Below, piece after piece: positions 8,127 through 18,349 of a stretch of DNA of 36,890 nucleotides. Numbering within the stretch: position 1 is the first letter of the stretch; the number at the start of each line of letters is the position of its first letter. The DNA lies in assembly GCA_031555145.1 (NCBI GenBank), contig JAVBUR010000066.1, positions 1-36,890 on the forward strand, given 5' to 3'. The translations under genes were made by a program, and so were the position numbers. Below the pieces are notes generated by a model, which saw only the letters and a program-made list of their open reading frames with translations, searched no databases and was not told the origin of the DNA. This stretch comes from JAJDIA01 sp031555145 (GTDB taxonomy: Bacteria; Bacteroidota; Bacteroidia; Bacteroidales; Tannerellaceae).

Positions 8127-8618
8127 TTACCGGATACCGTATTCTTCCCCGATATAGTCGAGCAGGCCCTGGCAGGCGTCTTCCAGCAGGTCGAGTACGA
8201 GTTCGAAACCGGAGTCACCACCGTAGTACGGGTCGGGCACATGGTCGTAGAGCTTGTTGCGTGAGAAATCTGTCATCCGGTGTATCTTCTGTCTGGATTC
8301 GTAATCCGGGGAGCGGCGTCTCAGCTCGGAGATATTGTGGTCGTCCATCCCGATGATCAGGTCGAAGTCGAAGAAGTCTTTCAGCTCGACCGGGCGCGAA
8401 ATGGAATCGAGCACATATCCCCGCCGGGCGGCATGGGCGCGCATACGGGCATCAGGCAACTCCCCCCGGTGATGGCCGATGGTGCCGGCCGAATCGATAC
8501 CGATCTCTTTCTCCAATCCGGCGTCTTTCACTACTTTTTTCATCACGGCTTCGGCCGACGGTGAGCGGCAGATATTCCCCAGGCATACAAAGAGGAGACG
8601 GAACTTTTCCTGTTTCAT
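8127..8618 (-). CDS. Low-molecular-weight protein-tyrosine phosphatase
   Basis: The 163-residue cytoplasmic protein has the phosphatase signature VCLGNICRSP near its N-terminus, giving the CX5R loop Cys12 to Arg18, with Cys12 as nucleophile. The general acid Asp129 is in the conserved DPYYGG motif. Length and layout match the family well. These enzymes remove phosphate from phosphotyrosine, and in bacteria often act with capsule-linked tyrosine kinases, but no such kinase is in the window. The gene is leftward, downstream of priA, with its own possible promoter at 8669-8676. Confidence 0.95.
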   Translation of the reverse strand: MKQEKFRLLFVCLGNICRSPSAEAVMKKVVKDAGLEKEIGIDSAGTIGHHRGELPDARMRAHAARRGYVLDSISRPVELKDFFDFDLIIGMDDHNISELRRRSPDYESRQKIHRMTDFSRNKLYDHVPDPYYGGDSGFELVLDLLEDACQGLLDYIGEEYGIR

Positions 8619-8668
8619 GGTCTAATCGTTTTTCGTTCTGTTTCTTATTGTTTTACTTCCTTGTTCAG

Positions 8669-8676
8669 CAAAGATA
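8669..8676 (-). promoter_or_regulatory. Predicted -7 promoter element for the tyrosine phosphatase gene
   Basis: The minus strand reads TATCTTTG, an exact TAnnTTTG match, 51 bp before the phosphatase ATG and just after the priA stop. No TTTG is found at the usual -33 distance. Confidence 0.45.
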
Positions 8677-8681
8677 AGCGA

Positions 8682-11144
8682 TCAAAGCGGATCGACATCA
8701 TAATGCACGAGTAATTGACGGTAGGAGGGATGTTGTTGCATCTCCGACTGGACGAGGTCGAGCAGTTCACGCACCGGCGTGACGGCGGCAGCGACTTCGA
8801 GTTTTAGGATGATCTTCCGGATATGGAGTGTCTGTACACGGGTGATGATCGGGGTGACCGGTCCTAAGACGCGGTCGCCCAACCGTTCACGCAGCTTGTC
8901 GGCATAGAGCAGGGACATCTCCTTTAGCACCGGTTCGTAGCGGCTTCGGAGTACGAGGACGATCAGCCGGTAATAGGGCGGATAGCGGTAGAGGCTTCGT
9001 TCGGCTAGTTGCCAGTCGACCATGCCGGCGTAGTTGGACTCCTGCACCATGCGTATCAGGGGGTGTTCGGGCTGGGAGGTCTGTACGACCACCGTGCCCC
9101 GCTTGTCTCGTCGGCCGGCACGGCCACTGACCTGCACCATCAGTTGGTAGGCGCGTTCGTGGGCGCGGAAGTCGGGGAAGTTCATCAGGCTGTCGGCATT
9201 CAATATGCCGACTACGCTGACGTTCCCGAAGTCGAGTCCTTTCGACAGCATCTGGGTGCCGATCAGGATATGTGTCTTTCCCCGTTCGAAATCGGCCAGG
9301 ATCCGTTCGTAGCTGGTACGGGTACGGGCTGTGTCGAAATCCAACCGTTCTACTCTCGCGTCGGGGAAGAGGGAGGCAATTTCTTCTTCTACCTGTTCCG
9401 TGCCGAAACCCATCATGCGGAGGTCGGTATCCTCGCAGGAGGGACAGGCCCGGGGGCGTTCTTCCGTATACCCGCAGTAGTGACAGACAAGCCGGTCGAG
9501 GTATTTATGGTAGGTCAGGCTGACGTCGCAGTGGATGCAATGAGGCACCCAGCCACAGGTCTTGCAACTGATCACCGGCGCAAAGCCACGGCGGTTTTGA
9601 AACAGGATGGCTTGTTCGCCGGCTTCCAGGGCAGTCGTTATTTTCTGCATCAACAGCGGGGAGAAGAGCGTGTCTTTCATGATCTTCTTCCGCTTTAGTT
9701 CCTTGATATCGACGGGAAGGATCTCCGGCAGGAGTACATCGCCGTAGCGTACGGTCAGCTTCGCCAACCCGTACTTACCACTTGAGGCATTGAACCAGGT
9801 ATCGAGGGAAGGGGTCGCCGAGCCGAGCAGCGTCTTTGCCCCGTGCATACCGGCCAGTACGATGGCGGCATTGCGGGCATGGTAGCGGGGAGCCGGGTCC
9901 TGTTGTTTGTAGGTGTTCTCGTGTTCTTCGTCGACCACCACCAGGCCGAGTTCGCGGAAGGGTAGGAAGAGCGACGACCGGACGCCCAGCACCAACCGGG
10001 GTTCGTCGCTGCGCAGCAGGGTATTCCACACCTCGACCCGCTCGTTGTCGGAGAATTTGGAATGGTAGACCAGCAGGCGGTCGCCGAAGAGTTTGGCCAG
10101 CCGTTCGGTCAGTTGCGTGGTGATGGCGATCTCAGGCAGGAGGAAGAGGGCTTGCTTGCCTTGTTTCAGTACCTCGTCGATCAGGTGGGCATAGACGGCC
10201 GTTTTTCCGCTTGATGTCACGCCGTGCAGCAGGCAGACCTCTTTTGTAAGGAACGCATCATAGATATCATGGAGCGCCCGTTGCTGCGGGAAGGATAGTT
10301 CGGGCAGTGGTTGCAGGCGGCAGACGGGGACTTGCAGGCGACTGACCTCTTTCTCATAGGCTTCCAGCACGCCACGTTTCAATAGCCCGGCCAGGATAGG
10401 AGTTGAGGAGCCGCTTCGCTCCAATAGTTCTTTCTGGGTGATTTCTTTCGCCAGGGTGGGATGCAGCGCATGGCTGGTATCCAAAAAAGAGAGAAATAAG
10501 GCTTCCTGTTTGGGGGCGCGTTTCAACTCGTCGAAGGTACGGTTGAGCATCTCCTCGTTGGCATAGGCCGGCGCCAGGCGGAGATAGGTTTGCGTCTTGG
10601 CGACGTACCCTTTCTTGAGTTCCTCGCTGATCTCGACCGCGCCCTTTTCCAGCAGGGAGACGACGACAGGCATCACATTGCGCAGCCCGGTCTTCTTTTC
10701 CAGTTCGGCCACGGTCAGGCGGTTGGTCTCCGTCAGTGCATCCAGGATGGCTTGTTCGTTGGGACGGAGGGATTCGATGGCTATAAACTCTTCGTTATAC
10801 ATGACCAATGTCTCGCTCTCCAGTTTCAATCCCGAAGGAAGGGCCGCCTTGTAGACATCGCCCAGCTTACAGATATAATAAGAGGCGATCCATTGCCAGA
10901 ACCGGAGTTGCGGCCGGCGCAACACCGGCGCTCCGTCGAGCAGGGCGAAGAGATCCTTCGTCTCGTAGGCACCCGTCGGCCGCCGGTCGTGTACCTGCAT
11001 GACGATAGCCGTATAGTAGCGTTTCTTCCCGAAATGCACCACCACCCGGCAACCGGGTATCACTGCTTTTTCCATCTCCGGCGGTACCCGGTAGGTATAA
11101 CTATTCTCCAATGGTAGGGGAAGTATGACGTCCGCGTATTTCAT
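8682..11144 (-). CDS. priA: Primosomal protein N' (replication restart helicase PriA)
   Basis: PriA recognises stalled replication forks and reloads the replisome using 3'-to-5' helicase activity. The 820-residue frame is full length. It has an N-terminal DNA-binding region (about 1-110), a Walker A motif GVTSSGKT near 308-315, a DEEH box in VVVDEEHENTYKQ near 400, the aromatic-rich DPAPRYHARN loop after it, and paired cysteines of the zinc domain (CKTCGW, CIHC, CHYC, CPSC) between about 523 and 570. The helicase C-terminal motif VSGRAGR is also present. It is leftward, with a possible promoter at 11164-11171, and the phosphatase gene follows. Confidence 0.97.
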   Translation of the reverse strand: MKYADVILPLPLENSYTYRVPPEMEKAVIPGCRVVVHFGKKRYYTAIVMQVHDRRPTGAYETKDLFALLDGAPVLRRPQLRFWQWIASYYICKLGDVYKAALPSGLKLESETLVMYNEEFIAIESLRPNEQAILDALTETNRLTVAELEKKTGLRNVMPVVVSLLEKGAVEISEELKKGYVAKTQTYLRLAPAYANEEMLNRTFDELKRAPKQEALFLSFLDTSHALHPTLAKEITQKELLERSGSSTPILAGLLKRGVLEAYEKEVSRLQVPVCRLQPLPELSFPQQRALHDIYDAFLTKEVCLLHGVTSSGKTAVYAHLIDEVLKQGKQALFLLPEIAITTQLTERLAKLFGDRLLVYHSKFSDNERVEVWNTLLRSDEPRLVLGVRSSLFLPFRELGLVVVDEEHENTYKQQDPAPRYHARNAAIVLAGMHGAKTLLGSATPSLDTWFNASSGKYGLAKLTVRYGDVLLPEILPVDIKELKRKKIMKDTLFSPLLMQKITTALEAGEQAILFQNRRGFAPVISCKTCGWVPHCIHCDVSLTYHKYLDRLVCHYCGYTEERPRACPSCEDTDLRMMGFGTEQVEEEIASLFPDARVERLDFDTARTRTSYERILADFERGKTHILIGTQMLSKGLDFGNVSVVGILNADSLMNFPDFRAHERAYQLMVQVSGRAGRRDKRGTVVVQTSQPEHPLIRMVQESNYAGMVDWQLAERSLYRYPPYYRLIVLVLRSRYEPVLKEMSLLYADKLRERLGDRVLGPVTPIITRVQTLHIRKIILKLEVAAAVTPVRELLDLVQSEMQQHPSYRQLLVHYDVDPL

Positions 11145-11163
11145 CCCTTGCTTATTTGACCAA

Positions 11164-11171
11164 CAAAGATA
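11164..11171 (-). promoter_or_regulatory. Predicted -7 promoter element for priA
   Basis: The minus strand reads TATCTTTG, an exact TAnnTTTG match, 20 bp before the priA ATG. The leader would be very short. No matching -33 TTTG was found. Confidence 0.45.
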
Positions 11172-11396
11172 GAAAGAATACGCGAAGTCGCAGAATTAGT
11201 GATGGAGAGTCGCACTGTTGAAATAGTTAAAAGAGTAAGGAAAAGATAGTTAAAAGGTGAAAGGGAGGCGGATAAAATGCAAGAGAGAAGCGATCTTTGA
11301 GGCATTGTTAAAACCTATGTGCTAAATTATCGGTATTTTTTCTAAAAAAGTGAGTATAAAAAAGAAGGAACCCTCTCCTATACCAAAATCTATAGC

Positions 11397-11987
11397 ATGA
11401 AGCTCGACCGGCAACGGGAACACAATGACATAGAATGCTGGAACCGGTTCCTGGCCGGAGACGACGATGCATTTGTAAAGCTGTACATGGACCACATTGA
11501 TGCAATGATGAGCTATGGACTGCATTTTACTCCTATGCGTGATCAGGTCAAGGATGCTATACAAGATGTTTTTACCTACATATATAGTAAACGCAAACAC
11601 CTGAAAACGGTGGGAAGTGTGCGTGTCTATCTGTTCGTGTCGCTGAAGAATGAACTTTTCGCCCGTTTCAACAAGGATGAAAAACAATTCCATATCGATA
11701 CGATCGAACCGGTATTCAATGTCGATATCTCCGTCGAAGACAAATACATCATCGATGAACAGAACCGGGCATTGAAGCATGCACTCCATCAGATGTTGCA
11801 GACCCTTTCACCCCGGCAGCGCGAAGTGATCTACTATCGGTTTACCCAGGAAATGGATTTCGATGAAATCTGTGTGCTGATGCAGATGAACATACAGTCG
11901 GTACGCAACCTGCTCTATCGTTCGATCCAGAAAATAAAAGAGACATACGTTAAATACGGCAAAGAGATATACACCAAACGCACTTAA
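11397..11987 (+). CDS. ECF-type RNA polymerase sigma factor (Bacteroidetes family)
   Basis: This 196-residue protein has a sigma-2 region (about 22-88, with DQVKDAIQDVFTYIY) and a sigma-4 helix-turn-helix region (about 125-185, with LSPRQREVIYYRF and SVRNLLYRSIQKIKE). It matches the Bacteroidetes sigma-70 family that controls SusC/SusD loci by trans-envelope signalling. The FecR-type anti-sigma gene begins 11 bp after its stop and the SusC gene follows, which supports the classic arrangement in which substrate binding to SusC releases this sigma factor to activate the susCD genes. The intergenic region before it (11145-11396) is AT rich and shows no clear consensus promoter. Confidence 0.95.
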   Translation: MKLDRQREHNDIECWNRFLAGDDDAFVKLYMDHIDAMMSYGLHFTPMRDQVKDAIQDVFTYIYSKRKHLKTVGSVRVYLFVSLKNELFARFNKDEKQFHIDTIEPVFNVDISVEDKYIIDEQNRALKHALHQMLQTLSPRQREVIYYRFTQEMDFDEICVLMQMNIQSVRNLLYRSIQKIKETYVKYGKEIYTKRT

Positions 11988-11998
11988 TCTACAATCAA

Positions 11999-13210
11999 AT
12001 GAAACCAACTCGTTCCACATACACCAGCAGCGAATTGCTGGATGAAGATTACTTTATTACATCTGTACTGCATCCGACAGCTGAATCGGATGTCTTCTGG
12101 GAGTCACTACTGGCCGATGGCCTGATTGATCAGGTAGAATTTGACCAAGCCCGCAATTTTGTGCTCCTGATGCAGGAGCCGCGGCGGGTCATCTCGGAAA
12201 AAGAAAAAGCCTTGTTGCTGGCTTCGATAGAGGTCGAAAACAAGCGGCGCCTGAACCGTACCCTCCGGCATAAACAGTATTATCTGTACGGAACAGTGGC
12301 GGCCTTGCTGCTTGTCCTGGTGGTGCTCGGCTATACCTGGCTGGCAGGTGATAAACAGATCGAACAGGCCGACTTCCAGGCCATCATGGCCCGTATACCC
12401 GATGCAGGAACGGCCGTCAACGATATCCAACTCATCCTTTCGGAAGATACCACCATCACGCTCAACAACAAAAAGGCCGATATCGTGGTACAGAAAGGCG
12501 GAAGCATTGTGCTGAACGAAACCTTGCAGGTCGCACCGAAAGAAAAAAAAGACAAGAAGGCCGAGCCGGCGCTCAACCAGTTGATCGTACCCTATGGTCG
12601 CCATTCGTTGCTGACGCTGGCCGACGGAACGAAGATGCATGTCAACTCAGGCTCACGGGTGGTTTTTCCCAATGACTTCACAGGAAAGACACGGGAAATA
12701 TTTGTCGATGGCGAAGTATACCTCGAAGTGTCCCGTAATGAAGCAATGCCCTTCCTGATGCATACATCCCAGATGGATTTGAATGTACTCGGTACCTCGT
12801 TCAATGTGAATGCGTATGAGAAAGAAGGTAAAAGTACGGTGGTGCTGGTTTCGGGATCAGTCAGGGTACAAGCCAAAGGCGAAAAGGAAGCCTTCCTGTC
12901 GCCCAATCAGAAGTACGACTATGCCAACGGGACGACCTCCGTCGTTTTTGTGGATGCCAAAGAATATACTTCCTGGAAAGACGGCTATTTTGTCTTCCGG
13001 GGTGAGCCGCTGTCTAATGTCATGATGCGACTGTCGCGTTATTACAACGTCTCTATCCATTATGATCCGAGCCTGAGTACGAGCCGTTGCTTCGGTAAGT
13101 TGGATCTGAAGGAAGACATTGGAAAAGTGGTGACCGATCTGTCCGACCTGTTCCGGCTGAATGCCACTGCAGTAGAAGGCGGATACCTTATTTCAGCAAT
13201 CGACAATTAA
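11999..13210 (+). CDS. FecR-family anti-sigma factor
   Basis: The 403-residue protein has a cytoplasmic N-terminal part (about 1-95), one transmembrane segment (about 98-117, YGTVAALLLVLVVLGYTWLA), a periplasmic FecR domain (about 195-295, with VPYGRHSLLTLADGTKMHVN and GEVYLEV) and a C-terminal DUF4974 domain (about 325-400). The N-terminus should hold the upstream sigma factor inactive, and the periplasmic end should contact the STN domain of SusC. It lacks the short N-terminal zinc or ASD features of other anti-sigma families. Gene order and spacing to the sigma gene are typical. Confidence 0.93.
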   Translation: MKPTRSTYTSSELLDEDYFITSVLHPTAESDVFWESLLADGLIDQVEFDQARNFVLLMQEPRRVISEKEKALLLASIEVENKRRLNRTLRHKQYYLYGTVAALLLVLVVLGYTWLAGDKQIEQADFQAIMARIPDAGTAVNDIQLILSEDTTITLNNKKADIVVQKGGSIVLNETLQVAPKEKKDKKAEPALNQLIVPYGRHSLLTLADGTKMHVNSGSRVVFPNDFTGKTREIFVDGEVYLEVSRNEAMPFLMHTSQMDLNVLGTSFNVNAYEKEGKSTVVLVSGSVRVQAKGEKEAFLSPNQKYDYANGTTSVVFVDAKEYTSWKDGYFVFRGEPLSNVMMRLSRYYNVSIHYDPSLSTSRCFGKLDLKEDIGKVVTDLSDLFRLNATAVEGGYLISAIDN

Positions 13211-13337
13211 TCTATAAATTAACGTATAAACAGAAGTGCCTATGGGATAACAACGGGATGAAAAAACTAACAAAAAGAAAAGACTAAGTCGGAACTATTG
13301 AACAATGCGATTATTAATTTAAAAACACTACAAGAGA
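13211..13337 (+). promoter_or_regulatory. Likely control region of the susCD genes
   Basis: This 127-bp AT-rich gap between fecR and susC is where an ECF-dependent promoter would be expected. I see no TAnnTTTG match, which fits control by an alternative sigma factor, but I cannot identify the ECF promoter motif from one sequence. Confidence 0.35.
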
Positions 13338-16300
13338 ATGAGTCATAAGACAAATGTAAAGTTATATGCTACTGTTGTGTCTGGTCTGAAACGATTAACC
13401 CGCCTGGGTATGGTCTTGGTGCTGTTAGCATCAGTCGGAATCAGCAGTATGTATGCAAATGAGATCACCTACTCCCAGAGTAAGCGATTAAACTTGAATC
13501 TAAGTAACACCACCATGAAAGATGTCTTTCGTGAAATCGAAGCGAATAGTGAGTACATTTTCTTCTATTCGGACGACATCAACACTTCCCGGCAGGTATC
13601 TGTCCGTGTGAATGGACAGACTATCGACTCCATTATGGAGCAATTATTGAAAGGAACGGGCTATACCTATACGGTGTCAGACCGTCAGATATTTGTGAAA
13701 ACAGCCGCTACCACCGCCAAGGTGGGTACCGTTACTGTGGCACAGCAGCAACGGATGACCGTGACCGGTAAAGTAGTAGACCAGACCGGTGAAGGCCTGA
13801 TCGGCGCTAACGTACTGGTGAAGGGAAGCCTTACCGGGATCGTGACCGACCTCGATGGTAACTTCACACTCGACGTGCCGGCTAACGCTGTGCTGGTCAT
13901 CAGCTACATCGGTTATGCCTCACAGGAAATGGCAGTGAAAGGCACAGCTCCGATCCGTGTTGTCCTGAAAGAAGATACTACGATGATGGACGAACTGGTA
14001 GTAGTCGGTTATGGTATACAGAAGAAAGCGAACCTGACCGGTTCGGTAGGTTCTATCAACGCCGACGCCCTCGAATCACGTTCGGTAGCCAGCGTATCAG
14101 CCGCTTTGGCCGGCCAGATACCGGGTGTGACATCGATCCAGAGTTCAGGAGCACCGGGTTCGCAGACCGGTAAGATCACCATCCGTGGCCGTAACTCGAT
14201 CAACCCGGCCGACCCGTTGGTGATTATCGACGGTGTGCCTTCTTCACAATCATCGATGAACGCCATCGACCCGAACGACATCGAGAGCCTGTCGGTACTG
14301 AAAGATGCCGCTTCTTCGGCGATCTACGGGGTACAGGCGGCCAACGGTGTCATCCTGGTCACGACCAAAAAAGGGAAAAGAAGCGCTAAGAACACGATCA
14401 ACTACTCGGGTTCTGTCGCTTTGGTCGCACCCACGATGTTGCTCGACTTCCTCGGATCAGCCGACTATGCCACGCTGTATAACGAAGCCGTGCTGAATGA
14501 CAACCCCAACGCGGTCGTACCTTACTCGGCTGAAGATATCGAAGCCTTCCGCAACGGGACGAAGCCGAACACCGACTGGTATGGCGAAACATTCAAGTCG
14601 TCGGCTATGGAAACCTACCACAACCTGTCGATCACCGGTGGTTCGGAAAAGACAAACTACAACGCTGCCCTCGGTTATACCTTCCAGGACGGTCTGGACA
14701 AACAGACACAGTACGAACGTTTCAACGTACGTGCAGGCCTCGATAGCCAGATCGCTAAATGGTTGACTGTCGGTATCAGCGCCAATGGTTACAGAGGTAC
14801 AATCGAAGAAGGTTGGGAATCGTACAACGCGCTCCGCCAATACAGCAACCGTATCGCTCCGGTATACCCCGTCTATGGCGATACCGGTGAATACTTCTAC
14901 GGTGGCTTGCAGAACCCGGTAGCCTTGAATGCCAATTCGGGTAACCGCGTCGATCAGATACAGGAAATCAATGCCACTACCTACGCAACCATCCAGATCC
15001 TGCCTGAACTGAGCGTCAAGGGACTCTTCTCCGTACGTAACAGCCAGCAGAACAAAGATGGCTTCAAGAAACAATACCAGTATGCCAACTACAACTCCGG
15101 CGTACGTGAAGGCTACGAAGAATACTATACCAAGAACTGGTATACATCCCAGATACTGGCTAACTACAATAAGACATTCGGCAAACACTCCATCGGCGCA
15201 TTGGCTGGTTTCGAACAGACCGAATACCTTTACAAGTATACCAAAGCCACACGTAAGGGTGGTGGTAACAACGAACTGAACCAGTCACTGAACACCCTCG
15301 ATAAGTCTTCCCAGACCAATGATGATGGCGGACATGAAATCGCCCGTCAAGCCTACTTCGGCCGCCTGCAGTACGACTTCATGAACAAATACCTGTTCGA
15401 AGCCAACGTACGTGCCGATGCCTCTTCCCGTTTCCCGGCCGGTAACCGCTGGGGTGTGTTCCCCGCTTTCTCCGCCGGTTGGAGAATCACGGAAGAAGCC
15501 TTTGTGCAGGAAGCCGGCCTGACCTGGTTGAGCAACCTGAAGCTGCGTTTGGGCTGGGGCCGTACCGGTAACGAAGAGTTGGACGACAAAACCATCTATC
15601 CGTCGGTCGCTACCTATGCCTACGACAAGTATATGTTTGGCGACGTACTGTATTCGACAGCCAAAGAAAGCCGCTATGTTAACAACAAGCTGAAATGGGC
15701 TTCCGTAACGAACTACGAAGCGGCCCTCGAAGCAAGCTTCCTGGACAACAAGTTCGGTTTCGAACTGGCTGTCTTCAAGAAAGTGACCAACGACATGTTG
15801 CTGAAGCTGCCCGTACAGCAGGTGCTGGGTATGGATGCTCCTTACCAGAACGCCGGTAGCCTGCAGAACACCGGTTTCGACCTGAGCATGTTCCACAACA
15901 ACACCATCAACAAGGACTGGAGCTATGCCGTAAACATGAACGTGGCCTACGTGAAGAACGAAATCACCAACATGGAAGGTACCGAAGGGAAGCAGAATGA
16001 CTACCAGTGGTATATGGAAGGGTATGCACTCGGTTCTTTCTACGGATACAAAGCCATCGGTTTCTTCAATACCGAAGATGAACTGAAGAACGAACCCAAA
16101 CGTACCGGCGCTGAAAAGCTGGGTGACCTGAAGTACTACGACCGCAATGGTGACGGTAAGATCACAGCTGACGACCGTATGATCATCGGTAAGGACTTCC
16201 CGAGCTGGACGGCTTCTTTGAACCTGACAGCGTTCTATAAGGACTTCGACTTCTCGGCTCAGATCCAGGGCGTATTCGACGTGGATTCTTACTATGATAA

Positions 16301-16670
16301 TGAAGCGGCTTTCGCCTTCTTCAACAGTGGAAAGGTATTGAAACGCCACCTCGACCGTTGGACGCCGGATCACCACAATGCCTCTTATCCGTTGATGCGT
16401 AAGGATAACCAGATCAACTACCAGAAGAACTCTTTCTGGTTGCAGGACGCATCGTATGTACGTCTGAAGAATATCGCTTTGGGCTACAACCTGCCGAAGG
16501 TGCTGGTGGCCAAAATCGGTATGGAGAAAGTCAAAGTCTATGTGGCTGGCGAAAATCTGCTGACCTTCACCGGCCTGGACGGCATTGACCCCGAAGCGTC
16601 TACGAACGGACGTGGCGCCTACTACTCGAACCTGAAGAAGGTTTCCTTGGGACTTAAAGTTACATTTTAA
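13338..16670 (+). CDS. SusC/RagA-family TonB-linked outer-membrane transporter with STN signalling domain
   Basis: The 1110-residue protein begins with a signal peptide (to about residue 40). An STN signalling domain follows (about 45-125, RLNLNLSNTTMKDVFREIE), then a carboxypeptidase-D regulatory-like domain (about 133-210, TGKVVDQTGEGLIGANV), a TonB-box segment DELVVVGYG (about 218-226), a plug domain (about 235-340, with LAGQIPGV and DPLVIIDGVPS) and a large beta barrel ending in VSLGLKVTF. It imports a substrate captured by the SusD partner using TonB energy. The STN domain ties it to the FecR and sigma pair just upstream. The substrate cannot be deduced, because no degradative enzyme is embedded in the locus. 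Confidence 0.97.
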   Translation: MSHKTNVKLYATVVSGLKRLTRLGMVLVLLASVGISSMYANEITYSQSKRLNLNLSNTTMKDVFREIEANSEYIFFYSDDINTSRQVSVRVNGQTIDSIMEQLLKGTGYTYTVSDRQIFVKTAATTAKVGTVTVAQQQRMTVTGKVVDQTGEGLIGANVLVKGSLTGIVTDLDGNFTLDVPANAVLVISYIGYASQEMAVKGTAPIRVVLKEDTTMMDELVVVGYGIQKKANLTGSVGSINADALESRSVASVSAALAGQIPGVTSIQSSGAPGSQTGKITIRGRNSINPADPLVIIDGVPSSQSSMNAIDPNDIESLSVLKDAASSAIYGVQAANGVILVTTKKGKRSAKNTINYSGSVALVAPTMLLDFLGSADYATLYNEAVLNDNPNAVVPYSAEDIEAFRNGTKPNTDWYGETFKSSAMETYHNLSITGGSEKTNYNAALGYTFQDGLDKQTQYERFNVRAGLDSQIAKWLTVGISANGYRGTIEEGWESYNALRQYSNRIAPVYPVYGDTGEYFYGGLQNPVALNANSGNRVDQIQEINATTYATIQILPELSVKGLFSVRNSQQNKDGFKKQYQYANYNSGVREGYEEYYTKNWYTSQILANYNKTFGKHSIGALAGFEQTEYLYKYTKATRKGGGNNELNQSLNTLDKSSQTNDDGGHEIARQAYFGRLQYDFMNKYLFEANVRADASSRFPAGNRWGVFPAFSAGWRITEEAFVQEAGLTWLSNLKLRLGWGRTGNEELDDKTIYPSVATYAYDKYMFGDVLYSTAKESRYVNNKLKWASVTNYEAALEASFLDNKFGFELAVFKKVTNDMLLKLPVQQVLGMDAPYQNAGSLQNTGFDLSMFHNNTINKDWSYAVNMNVAYVKNEITNMEGTEGKQNDYQWYMEGYALGSFYGYKAIGFFNTEDELKNEPKRTGAEKLGDLKYYDRNGDGKITADDRMIIGKDFPSWTASLNLTAFYKDFDFSAQIQGVFDVDSYYDNEAAFAFFNSGKVLKRHLDRWTPDHHNASYPLMRKDNQINYQKNSFWLQDASYVRLKNIALGYNLPKVLVAKIGMEKVKVYVAGENLLTFTGLDGIDPEASTNGRGAYYSNLKKVSLGLKVTF

Positions 16671-16675
16671 TTGAT

Positions 16676-18337
16676 ATGACCTACAATATGAAGCAATATA
16701 AGTTAACAGCTATAGTCTCAGTCTTATTACTGAGTTTTTGTTCGTGCAGCGACTTCCTGGACCGTTATCCCCTCGAAGAGCTGTCTGATGGAAGTTTCTG
16801 GAAGCAACCGCTCGACGCGGAAATGTTTGTTGCCCAGATATATAACGCACTGCCGAGTGATGATATTGATAGCGATATAGAATCCGACAATGCTACGCAT
16901 GGTATCAAGTGGGCCGCCGGCAACGTCTCCAGAGGGATCTATGATCCGTTGGATATGTCGTGGGAAGATGAATACAAGTACATCCGCATGTGTAACCTGT
17001 TGATGGAAAAGATCGACGAGATCCCCAACTACGCACAGGCCGACAAAGAGGCCACCATCGCTGAAGCCCGCTTCCTGCGTGGATTCGTTTATTTCGGTTT
17101 GATCCGGTCGTTTGGTGATGTGCCCTGGGTAGAATCCACCCTGACACTCGACCAGCTGACCGACATCACCCGTACACCGCGTGCCGATGTGTACAACAAC
17201 GTGATGGAAGACCTGGATTATGCCATCGCCAAATTGCCGGCAGAATGGCCCGCCGCCAAATATGGCCGTGCCACCAAGTATGCTGCGTATGCCATCAAGG
17301 CTCGCGCCGCATTGTATTTTGGCAACTGGCAGGTAGCTGCCGATGCTTCGCAGGCGATCATGTCGTCGAACAAGTACGGCTTGTTTGATGCGGAAGGAAC
17401 AGGCCGCTATGCCGAATTGTTCTGGGAAAGCGAGGAAAAGACGAACGAAGCCATCCTGGTACGCCAGTTCAGTTATCCTGACCTGGGCCAGGGCATCATT
17501 GGATGGGGGGCCTTCCCGACACAAGGATGGGGCGGTATCAACCCGACACAGAGCCTGGTAGATGCGTTCGAATGTATCGACGGCGCGCCGATCGCGCAGT
17601 CTTCGCTGTATAACCCGCGTAACCCGTTCGAAAACCGTGACCCGCGTCTCGAAGTATGCGTACTGCATGACGGTGAAACTATGTACGGCGACCTGATCAA
17701 GGTGGCTCCGCTGAAGTCGGCTTATCCGACAGGTATCGGCCAGCACGGTGACGCTACCGCTACCGGTTATTATAACCAGAAATACCTCGATCCGAGTGTG
17801 GATCCGCAGGAAGAAGGTTGGGATGGTGGCAAAGACTGGCACGTAGTCCGCTACGCCGAAGTACTGTTGACCTATGCGGAAGCCAAGAACGAACTCTCCG
17901 GCCTCGACGCTTCGGCCCTCGACGCTGTGAACCAGGTGCGTAAACGTGCCGGTATCCCTGCCTTGCAGACAACCGACGCGAAAGGGAAGACCTATGTGGC
18001 TTCGCAAGACGACCTCCGTCAGCGTATCCGCAACGAGTGGCGTGTGGAATATGCTATGGAAGGTGCGAAACGTATGTGGGATATCCGTCGTTGGGGTATT
18101 GCCAAGACCGTGCTGAACGCTCCGTTCGAAGGCTTGACCTATCAGTTGGTGGATAGTCCCGATGCTGATCCTGCTGACGGCGGCAAAATCTGTATCCTGT
18201 ATGTCGACCGGAATGCTCCGGGCGCTAAGGTGGCTATGCCGACCCAGAGTGCTTACAAGGAAAACAACTATTTGTTCCCCGTTCCGCAGAGCCAGATTGA
18301 CTTGAATCCTAATCTGACACAGAACCCCGGATATTAA
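16676..18337 (+). CDS. SusD/RagB-family nutrient-binding lipoprotein
   Basis: This 553-residue surface lipoprotein is the partner lid of the SusC channel. The signal peptide ends in FCSCSDFLDRYP, with the lipidated residue probably Cys24. The SusD fold is recognised from EARFLRGFVYFGLIRSFGDVPWV (about 125-147), YAEVLLTYAEAKNE (about 396-409), WRVEYAMEGAKRMWDIRRWG (about 453-472) and the family-typical end LFPVPQSQIDLNPNLTQNPGY. Two starts are possible, 16676 and 16688 (MKQYKL), and the second gives a more usual signal peptide. It is only 5 bp behind susC and is followed by a perfect terminator. Confidence 0.95.
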   Translation: MTYNMKQYKLTAIVSVLLLSFCSCSDFLDRYPLEELSDGSFWKQPLDAEMFVAQIYNALPSDDIDSDIESDNATHGIKWAAGNVSRGIYDPLDMSWEDEYKYIRMCNLLMEKIDEIPNYAQADKEATIAEARFLRGFVYFGLIRSFGDVPWVESTLTLDQLTDITRTPRADVYNNVMEDLDYAIAKLPAEWPAAKYGRATKYAAYAIKARAALYFGNWQVAADASQAIMSSNKYGLFDAEGTGRYAELFWESEEKTNEAILVRQFSYPDLGQGIIGWGAFPTQGWGGINPTQSLVDAFECIDGAPIAQSSLYNPRNPFENRDPRLEVCVLHDGETMYGDLIKVAPLKSAYPTGIGQHGDATATGYYNQKYLDPSVDPQEEGWDGGKDWHVVRYAEVLLTYAEAKNELSGLDASALDAVNQVRKRAGIPALQTTDAKGKTYVASQDDLRQRIRNEWRVEYAMEGAKRMWDIRRWGIAKTVLNAPFEGLTYQLVDSPDADPADGGKICILYVDRNAPGAKVAMPTQSAYKENNYLFPVPQSQIDLNPNLTQNPGY

Positions 18338-18349
18338 TTTAGTCATACG